A stretch of 64,000 bases of DNA from Paenibacillus terrae. GTDB taxonomy: Bacteria; Bacillota; Bacilli; Paenibacillales; Paenibacillaceae. The stretch covers positions 138,877 to 202,876 of the forward strand of contig NZ_PNXQ01000016.1 of the NCBI RefSeq assembly GCF_005217525.1. Reading direction: 5' to 3'. Below the pieces are notes generated by a model. That model was not told the origin of the DNA. It worked only from the letters and a program-made list of their open reading frames with translations, and did no database searches. Within the stretch, counting starts at the first letter, position 1; the number at the start of each line of letters is the position of its first letter. Made by a program: the position numbers and the translations under genes. Shown piece after piece: positions 24,607 through 32,857 of the stretch.

Positions 24607-25800
24607 TCAGAGTTCATCCTTTGGATAAAAAGAATAACCTGGATACTTGACGACAGGCCATTTTAACTTCCGCAAATTAGAGGTCACATCAGCACCAACA
24701 TTTAAATTGCTCTGAATGAGCTCTGTGGGGGTAAGAGCCATCCATTGATTCAGGGAAACATCCGCGTAACGGTCACTTTTAAACATTTCAAGAAACCATA
24801 ACGTACTTGAGCCTGTATTTTGGATGTAATGACCGTAAGCAAAAGGAACATATCCAACATCCCCGGCTCTGAAATCAAACGTGCGCGCCGCGCCATTTCC
24901 GCCAAAAACAGTCATTCGGCCTTGCCCGGTAAGATAGTATTGCCATTCGTCATTATTGGGATGCCAGTGCATTTCCCGCATGGCTCCAGGCTCAATCTCA
25001 ACAAGAGCAGCGGCGATCGTTTGGGATATCGGAAAAATGGAAGAATCGACGATTCGTACGCTTCCACCCGGCGTTTTGATGGGGGGCTGAGCGAGTAATT
25101 CATATTTAAAGGATTGAGGTATCGTACCATAGGGAGAGGAAACCGCCTGGCTTTGGATTGGACCAGGAACGTTATCCTGATAAATGTATACTTGTTCTTG
25201 AGGAATGGACGAAAAATCAGCTTCAGGAACGCCGAAATTGGCAGACAGTACATCTTTTGGAGTATGTGCAAACCAATCGGAGATGGATAACGTGTTCAGA
25301 TCAGAAAAGTTGCCGTCATCAAAAACTAGCAAAAATTCACAGCCTTCCTCAAGACCTTGTATAGAGTGTGGAATGCCGGGTGGGAAATACCAGAGATCAC
25401 CAGGACCCACATCAGCAATAAAATTCCGACCATTTTGGTCGACGGCTGTAATACGGGCACTCCCCAACAGCATATAAGACCATTCTGCCTGCTGGTGCCA
25501 ATGAAGCTCGCGTACGCCGCCTGGTGTCAAACTCATATTAACTCCGGCAAGAGTGGTTGCAATGGGTAGCTCCCTTGCGGTTATTTCTCTTGACCAGCCA
25601 CCGTGATTCAACTGCATATGGGCATCTGAAAAAGAAAACCTCATGTTCGGGATGAGTCCATTATCTGTTACGGGTGGAACCAGCATGTCAGGATTTTGCA
25701 AATCCCTCATCACATCCCGGGGACCCTTATCAATGCCTCCAGCGCCATCACTTCTGATGGGTTGCGGCACTTTGGAATTTTTCGAGCAATCATTATGCAT
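24607..25800 (-). CDS. oxdC: oxalate decarboxylase (bicupin), altered lid
   Basis: A 397-residue bicupin that should bind Mn in each domain and convert oxalate to formate and CO2. Domain 1 has [11 protein letters not shown] (Arg97, His100, His102, Glu106) and His145; domain 2 has [16 protein letters not shown]. Numbering is offset by exactly five from Bacillus subtilis OxdC (R92, H95, H97, E101, H140). The mobile lid, S-E-N-S-T (161-165) in B. subtilis, reads S-D-L-N-T here (166-170), so the proton-donor Glu162 is replaced by Asp. Longer frames start upstream, but ATG 25800 has GAGAGGAAG before it. No signal peptide. Confidence 0.92.
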   Translation of the reverse strand: MHNDCSKNSKVPQPIRSDGAGGIDKGPRDVMRDLQNPDMLVPPVTDNGLIPNMRFSFSDAHMQLNHGGWSREITARELPIATTLAGVNMSLTPGGVRELHWHQQAEWSYMLLGSARITAVDQNGRNFIADVGPGDLWYFPPGIPHSIQGLEEGCEFLLVFDDGNFSDLNTLSISDWFAHTPKDVLSANFGVPEADFSSIPQEQVYIYQDNVPGPIQSQAVSSPYGTIPQSFKYELLAQPPIKTPGGSVRIVDSSIFPISQTIAAALVEIEPGAMREMHWHPNNDEWQYYLTGQGRMTVFGGNGAARTFDFRAGDVGYVPFAYGHYIQNTGSSTLWFLEMFKSDRYADVSLNQWMALTPTELIQSNLNVGADVTSNLRKLKWPVVKYPGYSFYPKDEL

Positions 25801-25888
25801 TATTTGATCTTCCTCTCCAAGTTGGGGCTTCATCAATCTTAGAATAAGAAAAAATCCGCATAAAGATTTTATGAACTCTTGGAGGGTT

Positions 25889-26368
25889 TTATGCCTTCTG
25901 AGCCAGATCAGCAAACTGTGCATCCATGAGCTGAACTAAATCCTTCGGACTTAATTCAAGTTGGGTTCCAATTTTCCCGGCGCTCACAACAATGGTTTCC
26001 AACTTTACTGCGGGTTGGTCAATAAAAGTAGGATAGAGCTTTTTCATTCCTATAGGAGAGCAGCCACCCCTGATATAGCCCGTATGCTTTTGCAACTCTT
26101 TGACTGGAAGCATTTCGATTTTCTTTTCTCCCGCTGATTTGGCAGCCTTTTTGAGATCAAGCTCTTTATGTACAGGAATCACAAAAACAAACAGATGTTG
26201 TTTGCTATGTGCAACCAATGTTTTGAAAACTGCTTCTGGGGCTTTTCCGATTTTCTCGGCTACATTCATACCATCTATTTTTCCATCCTGATGATCATAA
26301 CTCAGAATTTTGTAGCTTACATTCTGTCCATCCAATATTCGCATCGCGTTTGTTTTACTCACACTCAT
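25889..26368 (-). CDS. ybaK: Cys-tRNA(Pro)/Cys-tRNA(Cys) deacylase, YbaK/EbsC family
   Basis: A 159-residue single-domain protein covering the whole YbaK fold: [12 protein letters not shown] near the start, [10 protein letters not shown] with the conserved Lys, and [14 protein letters not shown] with the invariant GGxSP-like loop. YbaK hydrolyses Cys-tRNA-Pro, an error of prolyl-tRNA synthetase. It lies 88 bp upstream of the oxalate decarboxylase gene on the same strand and may share its transcript. The T-box-controlled proS is in this window too, 16 kb away. Confidence 0.92.
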   Translation of the reverse strand: MSVSKTNAMRILDGQNVSYKILSYDHQDGKIDGMNVAEKIGKAPEAVFKTLVAHSKQHLFVFVIPVHKELDLKKAAKSAGEKKIEMLPVKELQKHTGYIRGGCSPIGMKKLYPTFIDQPAVKLETIVVSAGKIGTQLELSPKDLVQLMDAQFADLAQKA

Positions 26369-26449
26369 TTTATATCGTCGTCCTTTCTAAAGCTCTTGCC
26401 GAGGCAATTGTTGCAATCCTATACCCCGGCAGAATCATTCTACTCTTAC

Positions 26450-26785
26450 TTAGAGGCGTTGCAAGTCATCTACATAGTCCTTTGCTTCCTTTAAAGAGAG
26501 GTCTTTAGCTACTCTTAGCTCTTTTATTGCCTGAATCTTTTTGCCTTCTCTAATCAGCATGAGCAGTCTTTCATTGATATCCTCTGAAACTTCTGTGTTT
26601 AGCACATGTGGTGGTGCAGTAGCAGTTGGGCCAGATAGTGATATTCCCGACGCTCCAGAACGATTCTCAAGACGATCTATATCGGCTTTCAGGTCATTAA
26701 GCCGAGTTTGCAAGCTGTAGACTTTGATCAAAAGTATGATGGAAATAATCAACGCGATCAATGCTATAAATTCCATAGTTTCCAC
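26450..26785 (-). CDS. membrane-anchored protein with L7/L12 C-terminal-like domain
   Basis: A 111-residue protein starting at GTG behind GGGGGA. Residues 4-25 form one membrane helix (FIALIALIISIILLIKVY), then a short coiled coil (LNDLKADIDRLENR), a Gly/Ser/Pro-rich linker, and a C-terminal domain (about 72-111) whose sequence KKIQAIKELRVAKDLSLKEAKDYV matches the L7/L12 stalk domain. The real ribosomal protein has no membrane anchor. The role is unknown; the domain normally recruits translation GTPases, so a membrane-bound docking function is possible. Confidence 0.8.
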   Translation of the reverse strand: METMEFIALIALIISIILLIKVYSLQTRLNDLKADIDRLENRSGASGISLSGPTATAPPHVLNTEVSEDINERLLMLIREGKKIQAIKELRVAKDLSLKEAKDYVDDLQRL

Positions 26786-26973
26786 TAATGTTCCCCCTTT
26801 ATTTCCTTATTTCTGCTTAAAACTGACACATTAATAATCGTTTAATTACAAATAGTATAGCATGAGAAATTCAATTTCCCATCACTGAGGTTGCCTCGTG
26901 GCTACAAATTGACTTTTTGCAGACAGAACGTTATAACAGATCTTATTTTAATTAACAATAAATCATACCCGTG

Positions 26974-27010
26974 AAAAAGAGCCGTCCTCAAATCGATCGA
27001 GGGCGGCCTT
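26974..27010 (-). terminator. terminator after the kinase gene at 27049
   Basis: On the minus strand GGCCGCCCTC and GAGGACGGCTC form the stem around GATCGATTT, followed by five T residues. Confidence 0.8.
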
Positions 27011-27048
27011 TATACGTGTGCATCCTATACTTTTTATTTCCTGCCCAA

Positions 27049-28824
27049 TCAACTTTCACTGTTAGCCATAACGTCATGCCAAATAAGGCGAATGACCGTG
27101 CCTTTCCCTAAAGCCGTGTCGACCGTAATTTGCCCTCCCATGGCTTCAATCAGCCCTTTGGATACAGCCATACCAAGACCTGTCCCATTCGGCGTAGTAG
27201 AGGTATTGGTTCCCCGGTAATAACGTTCAAATAATCGGCTTACCGTATTTTCATCCATTCCTCTACCGTTATCAGCAAATTCAATCGTGAACCCTTTACC
27301 ACCTTCGCTGGATATAACCGAGACGGTAAGTGTCGTTTCAGGCGGATTATGAAGCAGAGCATTGGCAGTCAAATTGTTAATGACCCTTTCTAGCCAAGGC
27401 GTATATAGCTTAACAAAGATGTCGACAGGAGCAGGCCGGAACAAAATGGCTTCTTCCTTATAAAAAGGGTCGGTACCTACCTGCTTTAACGTTTCACGTA
27501 GCCAGCTATTCAACTCAATTTCCTCAGATTCCGGGGGACGGGCACCGCTTTTTAAGCGATAACTCATGGCAAGATCATTAATCAACATATCCATGTGCGT
27601 GGATTTTTCCAACATTGTACCCGAAAATTTACGAACTTCCTCTGCGGTCCAATCAAATTGCGGCTCAGCCAGTAAGTGAGCGTAGCCCTTGATGGAAACG
27701 AGCGGTGTTTTCAGATCATGGGTGATCCCGGCAATCCATTCCTCTCTGAGACTATCGGTTTGCTGACGCAGTACCTGATCTCTTTGCAGGGTACCTGAGA
27801 GCTTATCAATAGAATTCATCACATCCGCAAAAATGAGGTAACGTCGCTTCCATTTGCCTGAACCCATTCGGCTGCGTTGAATGCCTCTATGATCAACAGG
27901 CTCTTGATATTCGGATTTACCGAGTGCATCGAGCCAGGAGAGCATATGAAGTAACGGGACTCCAAAGCGATGCGCCTGCCATAGTGAGAGAAGCAGGAAT
28001 AAAAGAAAAATAGCCGAGAACATGGCGACTATGGACTTTAGTATCGTTCTCTCTTCCTCAGGAGGAAGCCAGCTATTGCCTGTAGCAGCACCGCCAGCAT
28101 TCGGAAGACTAATGACCCATGTACGACCTGTTTCTTCCATATATTCGGAGGAAAGATGGAAGCCGTATCTTTCACTGTACATGGTGCGAAGGGAAAGCTC
28201 CTGAAGAGTATAGGCTGTCGGTGCAGATATCGGGCGATTGTAGGAAGCAAGCTCCGACCCGGTTGCGTTCAGTAACTGTACGTAGCCACCAAGGTGTTTG
28301 AGACGGGCAGTGACTTCATGGGGTAATATCAGCTTTCCATCCGAAGACAATGTTCCCTGACTGCTTACTGTTTTTAATAGGGTTCCCATAGGATTAGGCT
28401 GACCGTATAGCAGCGTAAAAGTTCGACCATCCTTCTCCTGAACCCAAAGAGAAAGCGCATAGGGGAAGGAGCGGGTACCTGTCCAATAAGAGACGAACTC
28501 GCCGGGTGCATATTTCTTCGGTACATCTTGCGGTGTATTGTAGGACTGATTCACCTGCCCGTTTTCGTCAAGACTTTGCAGCCAGCCGCCGTTTTTCTTG
28601 ACCTGCTCTAGCAAAAGTGGATCAAAGTGTATGCCATCCTTGCCTATTTCGGAGGACGCTACAAGCTGTTCTAATCCAGTAGAGGCAAAATCATTGGAGA
28701 GGCGGATATCGACCAAGCGTTGATATGCCCAAAAGAACGTAACAGCAGCAATCAGGAACGCAAAAGCTTCAGCGGTAGCCAACTGAAGCACGAATCGCAT
28801 CATTAGCTTGCGTTTAATATTCAT
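27049..28824 (-). CDS. sensor histidine kinase with large extracytoplasmic domain
   Basis: A 591-residue membrane kinase: helix at about 10-32, an outside sensor region of about 225 residues, a second helix (SIVAMFSAIFLLFLLLSLW, about 263-283), a linker, HisKA with the phospho-His in IAGITHDLKTPLVSIKGYAH, and an ATPase domain (NNLTANALLHN, FADNGRGMDE, GTGLGMAVSKGL). It overlaps the regulator gene by four bases. The divergent M23 lipoprotein 190 bp upstream of the regulator is a plausible target, pointing to cell-wall sensing; that is inference. Confidence 0.94.
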   Translation of the reverse strand: MNIKRKLMMRFVLQLATAEAFAFLIAAVTFFWAYQRLVDIRLSNDFASTGLEQLVASSEIGKDGIHFDPLLLEQVKKNGGWLQSLDENGQVNQSYNTPQDVPKKYAPGEFVSYWTGTRSFPYALSLWVQEKDGRTFTLLYGQPNPMGTLLKTVSSQGTLSSDGKLILPHEVTARLKHLGGYVQLLNATGSELASYNRPISAPTAYTLQELSLRTMYSERYGFHLSSEYMEETGRTWVISLPNAGGAATGNSWLPPEEERTILKSIVAMFSAIFLLFLLLSLWQAHRFGVPLLHMLSWLDALGKSEYQEPVDHRGIQRSRMGSGKWKRRYLIFADVMNSIDKLSGTLQRDQVLRQQTDSLREEWIAGITHDLKTPLVSIKGYAHLLAEPQFDWTAEEVRKFSGTMLEKSTHMDMLINDLAMSYRLKSGARPPESEEIELNSWLRETLKQVGTDPFYKEEAILFRPAPVDIFVKLYTPWLERVINNLTANALLHNPPETTLTVSVISSEGGKGFTIEFADNGRGMDENTVSRLFERYYRGTNTSTTPNGTGLGMAVSKGLIEAMGGQITVDTALGKGTVIRLIWHDVMANSES

Positions 28825-29573
28825 AATCGTTGGGAACTCCCTATTTTCGCTTGTACGAGCTTATAGCCAAGTCCTCTAACATTTACGATAAAGCTTGGAT
28901 TGGCAGGATCAGGTTCAATTCGTTCCCGGATGCGATGAATATGTACCATGACGGTATTGTCATCGCTTAATGCTTCTTCTCCCCAGACGGCTTCATATAG
29001 CTCGCTTTTGCTGAAAATTCGATTGGGGTTTTTGCATAAGAAAAGCAATAATTGGAAGACTAGCGCAGGACAGGCTACGACTGTTTGCTCAACACGAAGC
29101 TCGCCGGCTGTTTCATCGATCTGAAAATGTCCATAGTCATAAATGGCGTTCATTTTGCTGGAGGGCTGTGCAGATCCAGATTCTTTGGTTGTATTATTAA
29201 TGGTCAAGTAACGCCGTAGTTGTGAACGTATGCGTGCGACAACCTCTAACGGATTAAACGGTTTGGTAATGTAATCATCGCCGCCAACAGCGAACCCAGT
29301 CAGCTTATCAAAATCAGATTCCCGAGCGGTTAAAAACAAGATGGGTGCATCCGTCGTTTGACGGAGAAACGGACATATTTCGATTCCACTGCGTCCTGGC
29401 AACATGACATCTAATATGATCAAATCGTAGATTTTCCCTTCACAGGCAGTAATGGCCGCTTCACCGGTCATTACTGTATCGACATTTGTGTAGCCTTCCT
29501 TATGTAGGACGGTCAGCAAGAGTTCAAGAATAGATTGCTCGTCGTCGACAAGTAAAATTGCCGCATTGTTCAT
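28821..29573 (-). CDS. OmpR/PhoB-family response regulator
   Basis: A 250-residue regulator. Receiver motifs: LLVDDEQS, phospho-Asp in YDLIILDVMLPGRSG, Lys in DDYITKPFNPLEVV. The winged helix contains LVFQLLLFLCKNPNRIFSKS and TVMVHIHRIRERIEPDP, ending VRGLGYKLV. A linker of about 40 residues between the domains is longer than usual. It is the first gene of the operon with the kinase and is divergent from the M23 gene. Confidence 0.95.
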   Translation of the reverse strand: MNNAAILLVDDEQSILELLLTVLHKEGYTNVDTVMTGEAAITACEGKIYDLIILDVMLPGRSGIEICPFLRQTTDAPILFLTARESDFDKLTGFAVGGDDYITKPFNPLEVVARIRSQLRRYLTINNTTKESGSAQPSSKMNAIYDYGHFQIDETAGELRVEQTVVACPALVFQLLLFLCKNPNRIFSKSELYEAVWGEEALSDDNTVMVHIHRIRERIEPDPANPSFIVNVRGLGYKLVQAKIGSSQRL

Positions 29574-29785
29574 GCTTTCATTCCTTTCTTCTATATCTTT
29601 ATCCCTTTCATCATATCATGATTCCTCAGGGATGAACGAAGCGTTGTTTAACGGAAGCTTAATTGTGCTCTGTAGATCTGAAAAAGAGTTAAGGCTTAGT
29701 TAAAGTGATGTTACACGGGATCTAAGACCGTCTTGTTAGAATGGGGTAGATAAAATAATAATATACACAAAACGGGGGTGCAGCA

Positions 29786-30802
29786 GTGAAGAAGGCAACT
29801 AGAAAGAACAGGATAGAAATCTTCCACTATGGCAAAATGGTACTGGTGGCAAGTGCGTTTGCTGCTTTTATAACGGCATGCGGAGGAGGAGGGAGCTCGG
29901 AAGTGGCCAAAGACATACCGAATGAAACAACAAATACAAAGGACCAAACGGTAAAGCCCGAGGAGGTACCGGAAAAACTGCTTGAGGGCAAGTATGCGGA
30001 GGTTTATGACCAATTCAGCAATGAGTTTAAACAACGACTGAGCGAAGATGATTTTGAAAAATTGGCTCCTGACTCTCTAAAAGGTGTTGATTCATTTAAG
30101 CAGGCGTCAGTCATGAAACTCAATGGCAGCGAACAACGTTCATGGATAAGCGACTCAGGGAAAATAGGGCTGATCACTGTTTTTGATGAGAAAGGAACTA
30201 TATTGGGGCTTCAAGCCAAGAAACTTTCCCCTTCGCCGGAAACAGACAATCGCCTGACCAAATTCAAATACGATTGGCCATTGAAGGGGGAATGGTTTGT
30301 TACCTGGGGTGGAACCAATGCGCTTGTGAATTACCACTATGAATATGAAAGCCAGCGATATGCCTATGACCTTATACAGAAAAAAGATGGCTATTCCTAT
30401 AAAGGTGATCCGCTGAAAAATACAAGCTATTATGCTTTCGGCCAACCGATTCTTGCGCCGGCAAGCGGAACCGTGGTCTCGGTTGTAAATAACATTCCTG
30501 ATAACGAACCTGTCGGCGTGATGAACGAGAAGGTGCCTGCTGGGAATGAAGTTGTGATTGACCATGGCGGGGAATATAGCGTGCTAGCTCATATGAAGAA
30601 AGGCTCTGTTAAAGTGAAGGTAGGAGATAAGGTGAAGAGTGGCGATGAAATCGGGCTACTTGGTAATTCAGGCAATTCCAGCGAAGCCCATCTTCATTTT
30701 CAGGTGTCAGACGGTGCAGATTTATTCAAGTCTCGTTCGATCAACATCAATTGGAAAAACCGAATTGCTCCTGTGCAGGGAGAGACAATAACCGCCGAGT
30801 AA
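29786..30802 (+). CDS. M23-family peptidase lipoprotein with DUF3887-like N-domain
   Basis: A 338-residue exported protein. The signal segment ends in the lipobox FITAC with the lipid-modified Cys at residue 32, followed by a Gly/Ser-rich linker. Residues about 57-150 form a DUF3887-like domain (EGKYAEVYDQFSNEFKQRLS). The C-terminal half is a LytM-type peptidase with SQRYAYDLIQ (metal-binding Asp) and EAHLHFQV (HxH). The first metal ligand is probably the His in NYHYEY, as the usual HxxxD spacing is absent. GTG start behind GGGGGTG. It should cut or bind peptidoglycan peptides at the membrane surface. Confidence 0.88.
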   Translation: MKKATRKNRIEIFHYGKMVLVASAFAAFITACGGGGSSEVAKDIPNETTNTKDQTVKPEEVPEKLLEGKYAEVYDQFSNEFKQRLSEDDFEKLAPDSLKGVDSFKQASVMKLNGSEQRSWISDSGKIGLITVFDEKGTILGLQAKKLSPSPETDNRLTKFKYDWPLKGEWFVTWGGTNALVNYHYEYESQRYAYDLIQKKDGYSYKGDPLKNTSYYAFGQPILAPASGTVVSVVNNIPDNEPVGVMNEKVPAGNEVVIDHGGEYSVLAHMKKGSVKVKVGDKVKSGDEIGLLGNSGNSSEAHLHFQVSDGADLFKSRSININWKNRIAPVQGETITAE

Positions 30803-30827
30803 TTTCAAAAAAATTCAAACGCTCAGA

Positions 30828-30874
30828 CAAAGGTTGATCTTCAGTTTTATGATGATCAACCTTTGTTTTTTTTT
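30828..30874 (+). terminator. strong terminator after the M23 gene
   Basis: CAAAGGTTGATC and GATCAACCTTTG form a perfect 12-bp stem, followed by nine T residues. Confidence 0.93.
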
Positions 30875-30941
30875 GTTATCCGACAACAAGTTATTGAAAA
30901 ATATCGTCTTCATTACAAATCAGAATGCGATTTTAAATCTG

Positions 30942-31002
30942 TTGACAACTTGTATATACATGATATATTCTTGTATATACAAGAAACGTGAAAGCGTTAT
31001 AA
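30942..31002 (+). promoter_or_regulatory. trehalose operon promoter with two TreR-like operators and a cre
   Basis: A sigma-A promoter has -35 TTGACA (30942-30947) and -10 TATATT (30964-30969, 16-bp spacer). The first operator, CTTGTATATACATG (30949-30962), fills the spacer; the second, CTTGTATATACAAG (30970-30983), is a perfect palindrome starting right after the -10 box. Right behind it lies TGAAAGCGTTATAA (30989-31002), which matches the CcpA cre consensus except for one end base. This predicts repression by TreR without trehalose and by CcpA with glucose. Confidence 0.85.
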
Positions 31003-31030
31003 TGTTTAATTTAGGGAGAAAGGAACGAGT

Positions 31031-32761
31031 ATGATGCAATCGATAAACAAAGCTTTGATTCATCAAGATACAGACTGGTGGCGCAAATCGGTGGTCTATC
31101 AGGTTTATCCCAAAAGCTTTAATGATACAACAGGTAATGGAACAGGTGATATACGAGGATTAACACAAAAGCTGGATTATCTATATGAACTGGGCGTTGA
31201 TATTATCTGGTTACAGCCGGTATATGTCTCCCCGCAGCGTGATAATGGGTATGATGTAGCCGATTATTGCAGGATCAACCCCGATTTTGGAACTATGAAG
31301 GACTTCGAGGAATTGAGTCAGGAGATCCAAGCACGTGGAATGCATCTGATGATAGATATTGTAGTAAATCATTCTTCGACAGAACATGTCTGGTTTCAGG
31401 AGGCACGACAATCAAGGGATAATCCATATAGGGACTATTACATTTGGCATGATCCTGCACCCGATGGTGGGCCCCCTAACAACTGGAAGTCTAAATTCGG
31501 TGGATCCGCTTGGCAGTATGATCAAACAACAGATCAATATTTTCTAACCCTGTTTGACAAAACTCAGGCAGATCTAAACTGGGAAAATCCGAAAGTACGT
31601 CAGGAAGTCGTAAAACTGCTGGAGTTTTGGGCTGAAAAGGGAGTCAGCGGATTTCGGCTGGATGTGATTAATTTAATTTCCAAAGATCAGCGATTCCTGA
31701 GTGATGATCACAGCACTGCTCCGGGCGATGGACGCAAGTACTATACGGACGGTCCGCGCGTACATGAGTACATTCACGAATTATATGAAAAAGTATTTCA
31801 AAAGTATAATAACTTAACTGTGGGCGAGATGTCCTCTACGTCGCTGGAGCACTGCATCCGTTACTCCAATCCAGAGAAAAAAGAATTGTCCATGACCTTC
31901 AATTTTCATCATTTGAAAGTAGATTATCCGAAGGGTCAAAAGTGGGAACTGATGCCCTATGATTTTGAAATGCTGAAAAGCCTATTCTCGGAATGGCAAA
32001 TGGGCATGCAACAGGGTGGCGGCTGGAGTGCATTATTCTTTAACAACCATGATCAGCCACGAGCGATCTCCCGTTTTCTAGATGATAGCGTATACCATGC
32101 CGAAAGCGCTAAGCTGCTGGCGACCACACTACACGGACTTCAAGGAACGCCCTATATATTCCAAGGCGAAGAAATTGGTATGGCCAATCCGAAGTGGTCA
32201 GATATCGAAGAATTTCGAGATGTGGAATCTCTAAATATGTATCGTATTCTGCAAGAACAGGGTAAGAGTGCTGAAGAAGCATTAAATATGATCCGGGAGC
32301 GATCCCGCGATAATTCGAGGACGCCGATGCAATGGGATGATAGTCCAAATGCGGGGTTCACTTCAGGTACTCCCTGGATCAAGATAGATGAGCGTTATCC
32401 ACAAATTAATGTGCAGGCCCAGTTAAAGGATCCGAACTCCATCTACCATCATTACCAAAAGCTGATCAGACTGCGCAAGACGGTGCAAGTCATTACCGAT
32501 GGGAATTATCAGCGACTGGACGAGGCCCATCCTCAGATATATGCCTACCAACGCAGCAATGAAAAGGAGACTATGATCGTCATCTCTAATTTTAGCGGGC
32601 AGGAGGCCAAATTCCATATACCTGATTCATGCTACTTACAACTAAAAGATCAGGCATTGGTTTCTGCTGAACTGTTAATTGGTAATACCGAACAAGTTCT
32701 TGAATTAAAGCAGTCTATCACTTTGTCCCCATATGCTTCCTATATGTGGCTCGTTCGTTAG
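31031..32761 (+). CDS. treC: alpha,alpha-phosphotrehalase (trehalose-6-phosphate hydrolase, GH13)
   Basis: A 576-residue GH13 enzyme (called treA in Bacillus) that splits trehalose 6-phosphate into glucose and glucose 6-phosphate. It starts with the subfamily signature WWRKSVVYQVYPKSFNDTTG. The catalytic Asp is in GFRLDVINLI, the acid/base Glu in LTVGEMSS, and the third Asp in FNNHDQPRAISRF. It is cytoplasmic. It is the first gene of the tre operon, 96 bp before treP, with a hairpin in between. Confidence 0.95.
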   Translation: MMQSINKALIHQDTDWWRKSVVYQVYPKSFNDTTGNGTGDIRGLTQKLDYLYELGVDIIWLQPVYVSPQRDNGYDVADYCRINPDFGTMKDFEELSQEIQARGMHLMIDIVVNHSSTEHVWFQEARQSRDNPYRDYYIWHDPAPDGGPPNNWKSKFGGSAWQYDQTTDQYFLTLFDKTQADLNWENPKVRQEVVKLLEFWAEKGVSGFRLDVINLISKDQRFLSDDHSTAPGDGRKYYTDGPRVHEYIHELYEKVFQKYNNLTVGEMSSTSLEHCIRYSNPEKKELSMTFNFHHLKVDYPKGQKWELMPYDFEMLKSLFSEWQMGMQQGGGWSALFFNNHDQPRAISRFLDDSVYHAESAKLLATTLHGLQGTPYIFQGEEIGMANPKWSDIEEFRDVESLNMYRILQEQGKSAEEALNMIRERSRDNSRTPMQWDDSPNAGFTSGTPWIKIDERYPQINVQAQLKDPNSIYHHYQKLIRLRKTVQVITDGNYQRLDEAHPQIYAYQRSNEKETMIVISNFSGQEAKFHIPDSCYLQLKDQALVSAELLIGNTEQVLELKQSITLSPYASYMWLVR

Positions 32762-32790
32762 ACGCAGTTTATAGTGTAGCAACAACCAAT

Positions 32791-32827
32791 AGCTCCAGGT
32801 TCCTTCACTGTTATGGCAACCTGGGCT
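32791..32827 (+). other. hairpin between treC and treP
   Basis: AGCTCCAGGTT and AACCTGGGCT form an imperfect stem with a 16-nt loop. There is no proper T tract (ACTTTATTAA follows later). It may act as a partial terminator or mRNA stabiliser within the operon. Confidence 0.5.
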
Positions 32828-32857
32828 GCTACTTTATTAATTAAGGGAGTGGGTTAG

